Below, piece by piece: positions 5,858-12,797 of a stretch of DNA of 12,797 bases (its first letter is position 1; every line of letters starts with the position of its first letter). The DNA is from Bacillota bacterium (GTDB lineage Bacteria > Bacillota > Bacilli > Bacillales_B > DSM-18226). The notes beneath the pieces are model-generated. The model was not told the origin of the DNA and made no database searches. It was given only the letters and a program-made list of their open reading frames with translations. Location: contig JAKACS010000026.1 in assembly GCA_021821235.1 (NCBI GenBank), positions 1 through 12,797 on the forward strand, in the 5' to 3' direction. A program made the position numbers and the translations under genes.

Positions 5858-6535
5858 CTACCTTGTAATTATAGTAACAACAGCACCCTGTTTATTAGTT
5901 ATTACTTGTAAAGTGCCAGATTTATAAGAAAGATTTCCATTCTGTTGAACCACAGGCTTGGTACTTCTTATAACATTTTCCACAAAAGTCGGCGATACAC
6001 TTCTACCATAGTCCCCACCAGCTTGAGTAATTTGACTTCCATATCTATTTCCACTAGGTTGCATTCTGTCAACAGCATGTTTAGAATATAGTCTATTTCC
6101 TACTTTGGCATATGTTTGACCATTACTTGTGACCTTTTTATAGTCACTCCAAGAGCCCCATAATATCTTACTTTTACTCGTACCCTTATACAAAAATCTA
6201 TAAGCACCTTTTGCAACTTTATATGCTTTAACTGCTTTAAACGCAGCGCCTCCAACTAAACCAACACCTACCGCAACAGCGGCAGCTTTCCAACCTCCAC
6301 TCTTGTATGCCTGATACCCATCATAAGCCGCAAATCCAGCATTTAATAACATCCATACAAAATTTCCATCAGGATCTACGCCCATGACCGGATTATTATT
6401 CGCATACGTATACCCATTCTGCGTTACCGGATCATCCTCATCCCCCGGGTCTGGATCCACCGAGATGAACACGCCATGTTTTGGGTGATAGTACCTCGCC
6501 ATGAGATAGTACAGGTTTGTTTCTTCATCGTACAT
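5858..6535 (-). CDS. wapA: WapA C-terminal fragment: RHS core end plus variable toxin domain
   Basis: This is the 225-residue continuation of WapA beyond an in-frame TAA at 6544..6542. Residues 1-58 complete the RHS-associated core: YDEETNLYYLMARYYHPKHG, then DPDPGDEDDP, then NGYTYANNNPVMGVDPDG, which holds the DPxG site at which RHS proteins cleave off their toxin. Residues 59-115 are hydrophobic and alanine/glycine-rich (NAGFAAYDGYQAYKSG), as in B. subtilis WapA. From about 140 the tip diverges: LYSKHAVDRM (His153, Arg157), SPTFVENVIR and a terminal strand GAVVTIITR. The pattern resembles small RNase-like toxins of the BECR/DUF4258 kind; this is a tentative reading and the target is unknown. 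The frame could be translated alone from the ATG at 6535, eight bases after the stop codon begins to the next frame, with AAGGA just upstream. Without a signal peptide it would stay inside the cell. Confidence 0.8.
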   Translation of the reverse strand: MYDEETNLYYLMARYYHPKHGVFISVDPDPGDEDDPVTQNGYTYANNNPVMGVDPDGNFVWMLLNAGFAAYDGYQAYKSGGWKAAAVAVGVGLVGGAAFKAVKAYKVAKGAYRFLYKGTSKSKILWGSWSDYKKVTSNGQTYAKVGNRLYSKHAVDRMQPSGNRYGSQITQAGGDYGRSVSPTFVENVIRSTKPVVQQNGNLSYKSGTLQVITNKQGAVVTIITR

Positions 6536-6541
6536 ATATCC

Positions 6542-9500
6542 TTACTTGAACGGGTTGTCGGCGGTTAGCCCCTGCTCGGTTTGCTGGAGGATATTGCCCC
6601 AGGCATCGTAAGCATACTGGGCTTGGATTTGGCCATTTTGGTCGGTGATGGCGATGACGTCGCCGTGGGCGTTGTAGTGATAATAAAATGTTTGCCCTTG
6701 TGCTTCCATTGCTAGGCGCACGCCATCGGCGTTGTATACATACTGGCGGAGCACTGTGCCGTTTCCATCGGTTTCGTAAAGGACATTGATGCTGTCACCG
6801 TCATAATAGTAGCGGGTAATTTGGCCGTTGACATTCTTTTCGATTCGCCGGTTGTCATCATCGTATTTATAGGTGACAAATGGCGTTGTTTGGCCTTTTT
6901 TTGTGACAGATTCGAGCTGGTCGGCTGCGTTCCATTTGTACGTGAATGGCCCGTCGGACAAACGGTTGCCGTTGGCGTCATAAGTAATCGCTTCATTTCC
7001 AAAAGAAGTAAGCTGGTTCCCGTTATTGAATGTGGCTGTAGTTGTCGCAGTCGTGCCGTCTGATTTTGTAACCTTTACACTGGTTCGGTTGCTGAAGCCA
7101 TCGTATGTGAATTCATTGATCGTTCCGTCTGGCAGGGTTTCTTTTGTTAATTGATTTAGTTGATCATAACTGTAGATCGATTTTCCAGGCTGCAGACCCC
7201 CTTTTCGGTCAATGCTCGTTCGGTTGCCATTGGCATCATAGCTATATGTTTCGGAGACAATGGATGTGCCGTCGGGTTTGCTTACATTCAGGTTTGTCAC
7301 CTTTTGCGTGTTATCGTATAAATACAAGGCACTCGCCAGGTTTCCAGCTACATAGGAGGATACGTTCCCAAATTCATCATAATCAAAATAAAAGATTTTC
7401 CCATCGTTTACTACTTTTATATTTTGATTGAGCGTATTGTACTCGTAGATGCCCGTGTTGGTATACGTCCCTTGCTGGATAGCGAGTGATTTTCGCTTAA
7501 AGGAACCTGGATGATAATCCCATGAGACGCTTCCGCCCCGGTCTGTCATGCTGGTAATGCGGTTTCCCGTATCGTAAGATTTTACCCGGGTAATGCCATT
7601 GACCGCATCCATTACTTTCGTTTCATTCCCGTTGGCATCGTACTCGTATGAAAAAGCAACCGATCCATTGTGTTTTAATTCTTTTACACGGTCTGCTGTA
7701 TCATACGTCCATTCCAAATAATTCCCCGCCGGCATCACGGTTTTAATCCGGTTCGTATTTTCATCGTATGAATGGTTGATTTGCCGGCTTAGCGGATCAA
7801 TGTATTTTACCAATTTATTGTCAACGTCGTATTCATATTTTACAATTTGTGACTTCGTGCCGGACGCAATCGTTTTCTGGGTGGTGTTTCCATTATCATC
7901 ATATTGGTAAGCAACAGCAGTATTGTTAGGCAGAGTGGTTTTCGTTAACTGATTGTCAAGGTTATATTCAAACAGTTTGCTGTTATTTTTCGGATCTGTT
8001 TCGGTAGTTTTGTTACCATAGGCATCGTAGGCATAAGACGTCTTACGCCCTTCTTCGTCATAGGAAGACGTTGCCTCATCATTGGAATTGTATTCATTTT
8101 GTGTAAGAACATTGCCGTCCAAGATCCGGACATCGTCATACCAGACCGTTCCCGTATTATTCCCCCGGAATAAAGTGTAAATTCGAAGTTGTTTGATCGG
8201 TTTCGTTTTCGGGATGGTGACAGCCCCACGGTTCCACTCCTTCGTCCCAAGTGGAAATAAAATAGTAAAAAACTGGCTTGTATTATCATCATAATCAGCA
8301 TAAACCCAAATTCCATATTCCGAATCTGTTTTGCTTCCGGTTGTATTTTTGGCATCTTGTGCTTTGGACATCGCTGTCACTGTCAAAGCGGTAGCACTCG
8401 TTTGATTGAGTGGGACGATTTGCAAATAATGCTTATCCGCGTCGGTGGTGTTTGGTCTTCTGATCACAATTCCCTGTTTTCCTTGGAACCCATCGGATAC
8501 TTCGCCCGTATTAGCAACTGTTCGGTACCAACCCTTTGGTGTATTATCAGTGTCAAGCATTTCAAAGCTGCTGTTCACTACCGGGTTAAACGAAGAGGAC
8601 ACCGGTCCTTCCTCTAATTGAGCTTTATCATACCAAACCGAACCTGTTGCATTACTATCATTTTGCGATAAAACAAGATACACTTTTATTTTGGCGGTAT
8701 CTGGTAAGGTTTTAATGGAAAGCTGTTGTTTACTCCAATCATGAGTTCCGTCTAGACTATGATATTTTGCCGAAATATGAGTAGATACACCACTGTTGCT
8801 AATTAACGCTAATTCCAAGAAAGCCTTAGCATTTGTAATATCGGCAGTTTTCAGCCAAGCACTAAATGTATAACTTTGATTAGGTACAGCGTCAACTGTC
8901 TGAGTCGTTTGAACCGTTCCCCATCCAGAACTAGTCGGTCTAAGAGACAGCCGAATGGCTTGCAATCCGCTTGAACCCGGTGCACCGGATGGTGTTAACG
9001 CGTAAGTCGAAACATCCCCCACATTATTTACGATTTCTTCAGTCCATCCATTTACACTATCTTCAAAACTCCCATTTGTTAATAGATTGGCTGCGGGTGC
9101 AAGAGCCTTACTCCCGGAAATGGCATTACCATACTGGTCATACTGAGTGACAGAGGCAGTATTTGATTGATTGTCGACACTTGATACTACATTTTGTCCC
9201 TGATAGGTCACTGTTGTGGTTTTCTGCTCAGTATCTGTCCTTTTCGTCAAATCATTATTATTGTTGTATTGATACGTTTCTGTCCCAATCGCATCGCTGG
9301 ATGATATTACATTTCCGTTGGCGTCATACGTATATGTCTCCGAGACACGCTGCCCTTGGTCTTTCGGATTCGTTTTCTTTTTCAGTAAATTGGTTTCATA
9401 TTCGTACGTTGTTGTCAAAGCTAAATGATCTGTATCTACCGTTGTATAACTGGGATTTCCAGCTAGATTGTAGCCATATCGGTCTTTATTCAGCTTTGAA

Positions 9501-12500
9501 TCTGTCACAGTAACTTCCCGCTTCGACGGATCATAGCTTAACGAAGTTTCTTTTCCAAGCGGATCTGTTATTTTCACTAGTTTGTTATCTTGATACGTAT
9601 AGGTCGTTTGATAAGGGGTGGAAGTGGTATGCTTCGGATCATAAACATACCGCAGCTTGCCGGTTTCATAGCCGTAACGGTATATTTTCCCCCGCGGTGT
9701 TGTTGATGAAATCAAATCATCACCACTGTATGAATAGGTAATCGTTCGATTTTCCGGTCCGGTGATTTTCGCAATCTTACTGTTGTCAGCTGTGTATTCA
9801 ATCGTAATCATCCGGTTATTGGGATCTGTAATACTGGTCAGTTTGCCATTGGTATAGGCATACTTTACTTGTTGGCCATACTCATCTGTTACAGAATCAA
9901 TTTTCCCATCACCTGTGAACTTTGTAACCGATTGGTCTTTATCTGTTAAGGTAAACACACCATTGTCTTTTTTCAGTATTAGGAAAATGCCTTCGGGTGC
10001 TTGATAAGTTGTGTCATTGATCTTTAGGAACCGATTAACCGTTCGATCTTCTTTCGTATACAAAACATCCCCACTTGCCTCTTCTTTAACAGAAACCTCT
10101 AAGCTGCTATTCCAACCGTTTCCAAAAAGACCTTTGGAAGGATCTTGGCTATTGTACGTTCGACCGAACTCAATCACTGATCCTCTTCCCGCCAAGGTCA
10201 AATCGGCTTCATCCATCACAAAATTCCCTGTAATGGCATTTACTTTTCCGAATTTTACAGGAATTGACGTCCAGTAATCTTCCATTCCAAACATATTGCC
10301 GCTATCCGGAATAACTGAAATTGCTTCATCAGAAACGGGACTGTCTGCATTCCCGGTGGAGCTATAGGCTTTAATGCGGAAGGAATAGGATTTCCGACTG
10401 CTGTCTCCGCCTGCTTTAGTGTAGACGGGAGACGGATCGCGTGCCAATTCCGTTCCCAAACCGTCATGGTGCAACTGGTAGCGCCCTGCGGCAATTTCAT
10501 CTGCTTTGGGCCATATGTTCTTTCCTTGTGTTGACCAAGTAGTTACGTTTCCCGCATCAAACTCTTCGTAGTCTTTTCCATTAAAGACTTGAATTTTGTA
10601 GCCTGTCGCGTTTGAAAGCGGATCCCACTTTAATTGGACATAGCCGGAATCAGATCCCGGAACGTTCGCAAAGGCATTTCCGATTGGCGTTTTTGGCTTG
10701 TCAAGAGGCATTAATGGTGTAAATGCACTTGAGCAGCCACTTTCTTCTCCCGTTGGATATTTGGCCATAACGCAGAAGGAATAGTTTTTGTAATTGGCAT
10801 AAGTGGTGTCTGCATTTGCATAAACCGGCGACGGATCTGAAGCAAGTTCTGCACCTGTTCCGTCATGATGTAATTGATATCGTCCGGCAGTAATTTCTTC
10901 AGAAGTCGGCCAAATCTTTTGTCCTATTGTCGACCAGTTCGTCACATTACCTAAGTCAAATCGTTCCCACCCAATCCCATTAAACATCCATACGGCGTAT
11001 GCATTGGCACCAGCCACCGCATTCCAGGTCAAATCGACATACCCGGTATTGCTTCCGTTACCATAGGTGTATGCAGTACCAGTAGGTGGGTTTGGAGCAG
11101 GATAATGATAATCTATGTCTATTACGGGCTGATTTGTACTGTTTTCCGATGCGTAGAATTTTTTCCAATACGTTTGCCCATTTCCATTCGTATGCATAAC
11201 GAAACCATTGTTTGGCTTTGTTCCGTTTACCCAATCTTTAACGGTATTTGTTACATCGAATGCAGCCCATTGACCTTGGTAAACAGAATCGGATGCAATG
11301 ATCCCCGAAGTTGAAGGCTTGTTATTCCATGTAAGTGTTGCAGGGTTCCACGCCTGTACAACTTCATTGATATCTACTTCTGTAGGAGTGGTTGGATAAT
11401 AAGAATGGGCGGTATAAGCATAAAATACTGCATTGTCTACAATTGCCCCTTTTAATGCAGATAAATCCTGTTGAAAATAACCATAATTCCAGCCTGTCGT
11501 GCTGTCATAATAACCCACTTTAATCGAGTAATACCCCAGCGAAGATTCCCAAAAGCGATCATAGTTCGTGTTTGGATAAGCACTGGAAGCAAAAGTATCC
11601 ATTGAGGTACCGAATTCAGTTGTTGGGTCAATATAAACTGGGTATTTTCGGTTTGCATCTTTCAGCCAAGTAGGATCTGCTTTCACAATCAACTTGTAGC
11701 CGCCAGCAACTTTAATTAAATCATAAGAAACATTGTCCGAACGTTGGGGTTCTCCTGATAATGGATCAATATTGGAATCGGTCATAAATGGCTTTGGAAT
11801 CGAAAAAATGTTTTTTTCGCCATCGTTGAATTGGATGTTTCCATCCTCTTTTATTGCTGCATCTAGTCGAGTTTCTATGAAAAACTGAAACTCAGAAAAT
11901 CCTTTATAGGAGTTAAGAATGATATCTTCTTTGACCTGTTGATCGAAGCTCACATTCCGTAGGTCTACACCATCAACAATATCCTTATAAGTCACTTTAT
12001 TCTCTTTGATTTTGGCATCCGCTACTTTCGGTTCTGTAAAATCTCTTTCCCCTTGAGAACCCACAAATTGATAATTCATGATGTAATCATTGAAAGAAAC
12101 GGAGGCATATTGTCCCTTGTTTAACTTTGGCTGAAAGGTTACATGGATGGAGGTATTTTCTGGTTCAATTAAACCTTTTTTGGATGGAACTAATTTAGTA
12201 GAAATACGTTCAAGCTTTTTTTCGTTATTCAATCGGTAAATCGGTGAAAAGTATATTTTCTTTGTATAAGTACCATTTTCGTTTTGAATAACTTCTGTGT
12301 TTTCTCCTCGTTTTTCCTTGATTTCTTTTGTCTCTCTTTTGAACGGTGGGGGAGGCGGAGCTTTTACTTTTTCTGGCACTTGTTTAATTTCTTCAGATAC
12401 TTGTGGTTTTTTGTCTGATTGGGCATAAACGATTTGTTGATTTTTTGACGGGACAAGCCCAAACATTAAAAGCATAATAAGTATCCAACAAACTAGCCGA

Positions 12501-12532
12501 CTTTGAAAAAACTTAATCCTGCGTCTATACAT
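6542..12532 (-). CDS. wapA: WapA-like secreted contact-dependent toxin, shell portion (1996 residues, nonsense-truncated)
   Basis: This is a large secreted YD-repeat protein that carries a toxin domain to neighbouring cells. Its order matches B. subtilis WapA from memory: signal peptide 1-37 (basic start, hydrophobic 13-27, cleavage at VYA/QS), proline run 59-63, conserved N-terminal domain 80-300 (KPFMTDS, KYPVYIDPTT), DNRLRE-like domain about 300-475, two fibronectin-III-like repeats about 478-610 and 611-743, DUF6531-like RHS entry domain about 755-835 (NAITGNF, FGRTYNS). YD repeats then fill 860-1145 and 1475-1985, split by two carbohydrate-binding-like modules (1148-1310 beginning NLLTNGSFE, 1316-1475 beginning NPVVNSSFE). 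The frame ends at NPFK-stop, where the family has NPF(K/R)YAGY and continues into the core and toxin, which follow in phase. The start has AAGGGGGAG close upstream. B. subtilis WapA has three FN3-like repeats as I recall, so one is absent here. Confidence 0.92.
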   Translation of the reverse strand: MYRRRIKFFQSRLVCWILIMLLMFGLVPSKNQQIVYAQSDKKPQVSEEIKQVPEKVKAPPPPPFKRETKEIKEKRGENTEVIQNENGTYTKKIYFSPIYRLNNEKKLERISTKLVPSKKGLIEPENTSIHVTFQPKLNKGQYASVSFNDYIMNYQFVGSQGERDFTEPKVADAKIKENKVTYKDIVDGVDLRNVSFDQQVKEDIILNSYKGFSEFQFFIETRLDAAIKEDGNIQFNDGEKNIFSIPKPFMTDSNIDPLSGEPQRSDNVSYDLIKVAGGYKLIVKADPTWLKDANRKYPVYIDPTTEFGTSMDTFASSAYPNTNYDRFWESSLGYYSIKVGYYDSTTGWNYGYFQQDLSALKGAIVDNAVFYAYTAHSYYPTTPTEVDINEVVQAWNPATLTWNNKPSTSGIIASDSVYQGQWAAFDVTNTVKDWVNGTKPNNGFVMHTNGNGQTYWKKFYASENSTNQPVIDIDYHYPAPNPPTGTAYTYGNGSNTGYVDLTWNAVAGANAYAVWMFNGIGWERFDLGNVTNWSTIGQKIWPTSEEITAGRYQLHHDGTGAELASDPSPVYANADTTYANYKNYSFCVMAKYPTGEESGCSSAFTPLMPLDKPKTPIGNAFANVPGSDSGYVQLKWDPLSNATGYKIQVFNGKDYEEFDAGNVTTWSTQGKNIWPKADEIAAGRYQLHHDGLGTELARDPSPVYTKAGGDSSRKSYSFRIKAYSSTGNADSPVSDEAISVIPDSGNMFGMEDYWTSIPVKFGKVNAITGNFVMDEADLTLAGRGSVIEFGRTYNSQDPSKGLFGNGWNSSLEVSVKEEASGDVLYTKEDRTVNRFLKINDTTYQAPEGIFLILKKDNGVFTLTDKDQSVTKFTGDGKIDSVTDEYGQQVKYAYTNGKLTSITDPNNRMITIEYTADNSKIAKITGPENRTITYSYSGDDLISSTTPRGKIYRYGYETGKLRYVYDPKHTTSTPYQTTYTYQDNKLVKITDPLGKETSLSYDPSKREVTVTDSKLNKDRYGYNLAGNPSYTTVDTDHLALTTTYEYETNLLKKKTNPKDQGQRVSETYTYDANGNVISSSDAIGTETYQYNNNNDLTKRTDTEQKTTTVTYQGQNVVSSVDNQSNTASVTQYDQYGNAISGSKALAPAANLLTNGSFEDSVNGWTEEIVNNVGDVSTYALTPSGAPGSSGLQAIRLSLRPTSSGWGTVQTTQTVDAVPNQSYTFSAWLKTADITNAKAFLELALISNSGVSTHISAKYHSLDGTHDWSKQQLSIKTLPDTAKIKVYLVLSQNDSNATGSVWYDKAQLEEGPVSSSFNPVVNSSFEMLDTDNTPKGWYRTVANTGEVSDGFQGKQGIVIRRPNTTDADKHYLQIVPLNQTSATALTVTAMSKAQDAKNTTGSKTDSEYGIWVYADYDDNTSQFFTILFPLGTKEWNRGAVTIPKTKPIKQLRIYTLFRGNNTGTVWYDDVRILDGNVLTQNEYNSNDEATSSYDEEGRKTSYAYDAYGNKTTETDPKNNSKLFEYNLDNQLTKTTLPNNTAVAYQYDDNGNTTQKTIASGTKSQIVKYEYDVDNKLVKYIDPLSRQINHSYDENTNRIKTVMPAGNYLEWTYDTADRVKELKHNGSVAFSYEYDANGNETKVMDAVNGITRVKSYDTGNRITSMTDRGGSVSWDYHPGSFKRKSLAIQQGTYTNTGIYEYNTLNQNIKVVNDGKIFYFDYDEFGNVSSYVAGNLASALYLYDNTQKVTNLNVSKPDGTSIVSETYSYDANGNRTSIDRKGGLQPGKSIYSYDQLNQLTKETLPDGTINEFTYDGFSNRTSVKVTKSDGTTATTTATFNNGNQLTSFGNEAITYDANGNRLSDGPFTYKWNAADQLESVTKKGQTTPFVTYKYDDDNRRIEKNVNGQITRYYYDGDSINVLYETDGNGTVLRQYVYNADGVRLAMEAQGQTFYYHYNAHGDVIAITDQNGQIQAQYAYDAWGNILQQTEQGLTADNPFK
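10409..10969 (-). repeat. Tandem fibronectin-III-like repeats inside wapA
   Basis: Residues 522-575 and 655-708 are near copies at 133-residue spacing. Shared pieces are FD-x-GNVT-x-WST, then IWP and, later, AGRYQLHHDG and DPSPVY. DNA segments 10808-10969 and 10409-10570 encode them. The copies differ at many bases, so the duplication is old and under protein-level selection. Such repeats probably act as spacer or cell-wall binding modules. Confidence 0.8.
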
Positions 12533-12533
12533 C

Positions 12534-12545
12534 TTTCTCCCCCTT
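12534..12545 (-). promoter_or_regulatory. Ribosome binding site of wapA
   Basis: AAGGGGGAG lies four bases before the ATG at 12532 on the minus strand and fixes that start, since the signal peptide follows immediately. Confidence 0.75.
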
Positions 12546-12612
12546 GTAATCCCACTCTATTAGTAAATAATTGGAATCCTACTTAAGGATATCTAATGAA
12601 AAGATAAGACAC

Positions 12613-12641
12613 AATATATTTCATTCTGCATTTATCGACAA
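12613..12641 (-). promoter_or_regulatory. Candidate sigma-A promoter of wapA
   Basis: On the minus strand TTGTCG (12641..12636) and TATATT (12618..12613) are separated by 17 bases. This places the transcription start near 12606 with a leader of about 70 bases. The -10 matches five of six consensus bases and the -35 four of six. No other good pair leads to wapA. In B. subtilis wapA is controlled by DegU and YvrH; I see no clear site for either here. Confidence 0.5.
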
Positions 12642-12797
12642 CAAGCTGCAAATTATTGTAAAAATTTTCATTATAATGTATTCGTACCATTGGACACTAA
12701 AAACAATGAAATAAGATAAAGATAAAAACTCAGAAGTCATGGTTTTCTTATCTCGTAATCCTGCTCCAAATAATTATTTTGTGATAGCAGATACGTT
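12642..12797. other. Gene-free right edge upstream of the wapA promoter
   Basis: These AT-rich bases contain no supported gene or RNA. The ten-base palindrome CATTATAATG (12669-12678) is the only notable element; it lies just upstream of the wapA promoter and includes a TATAAT on both strands but no matching -35. It could be an operator or chance. Confidence 0.4.

Noticed and set aside
7945..8355. Alternative frames inside wapA (also 6712-7002, 6821-7063, 7144-7431, 9163-9513)
   Set aside because: Low-complexity Met/Thr/Arg-rich or unrecognisable translations, fully inside the well-supported wapA frame.
12669..12678. Palindrome CATTATAATG as a promoter or Fur/PerR-type box
   Set aside because: No -35 at proper distance on either strand, and the sequence does not match the full length of known PerR or Fur boxes.
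1..12797. CRISPR arrays, tRNA or rRNA genes, riboswitches
   Set aside because: No regularly spaced repeats, cloverleaf-like sequences or conserved aptamer motifs were seen on reading through both strands.

Overview
The window looks like chromosomal DNA of a spore-former of the Bacillaceae. It has moderate G+C, strong AGGAGG-type ribosome binding sites, a WapA-type secreted toxin whose domain order follows Bacillus subtilis WapA, and -24/-12 (sigma-54/SigL) promoters in front of catabolic genes. A Geobacillus-group or related thermophilic bacillus is plausible, but that is inference. Almost every substantial gene is on the minus strand.

Region 1 (about 1-2950, minus strand) is an acetoacetate / short-chain fatty acid degradation cluster read right to left: atoD and atoA (the two acetate CoA-transferase subunits, overlapping by ATGA), then an acetyl-CoA acetyltransferase (thiolase). 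The transferase activates acetoacetate with CoA and the thiolase splits acetoacetyl-CoA into two acetyl-CoA. A -24/-12 promoter lies just upstream of atoD. A second, near-perfect one lies after the thiolase and points at a further gene, of which only the first codons are inside the window (1-29). Both promoters have inverted repeats 70-120 bp upstream, where a sigma-54 activator would be expected to bind, and the two regions share the half-site AGGAA/TTCCT.

Region 2 (about 3028-5303) is a graveyard of mobile DNA. It holds a short ISL3-family transposase remnant, an IS3-family element with intact orfA and a broken, 3'-truncated orfB, and a serine recombinase pseudogene (one extra G in a G run plus an in-frame stop). 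An intact divergent XRE-type regulator follows. The intergenic region between recombinase and regulator carries a repeated CGATACA dyad that overlaps both candidate promoters. Positions 5304-5571 contain no convincing gene.

Region 3 (5572-12641, minus strand) is a contact-dependent toxin locus. A very large WapA-like secreted protein has a signal peptide, a DNRLRE-like domain, two fibronectin-III-like repeats, a DUF6531-type RHS entry domain, two blocks of YD repeats separated by two carbohydrate-binding-like modules, and an RHS core. It is followed by a variable C-terminal toxin-like domain, then a 76-residue putative immunity gene and a strong terminator. The wapA frame is broken by one in-frame TAA exactly inside the conserved NPF-(K/R)-YAGY motif before the core, apparently by a three-base deletion. 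The shell and the core-plus-toxin are therefore now two adjacent open frames. The region from 12533 to the right edge holds only the wapA promoter and ribosome binding site.
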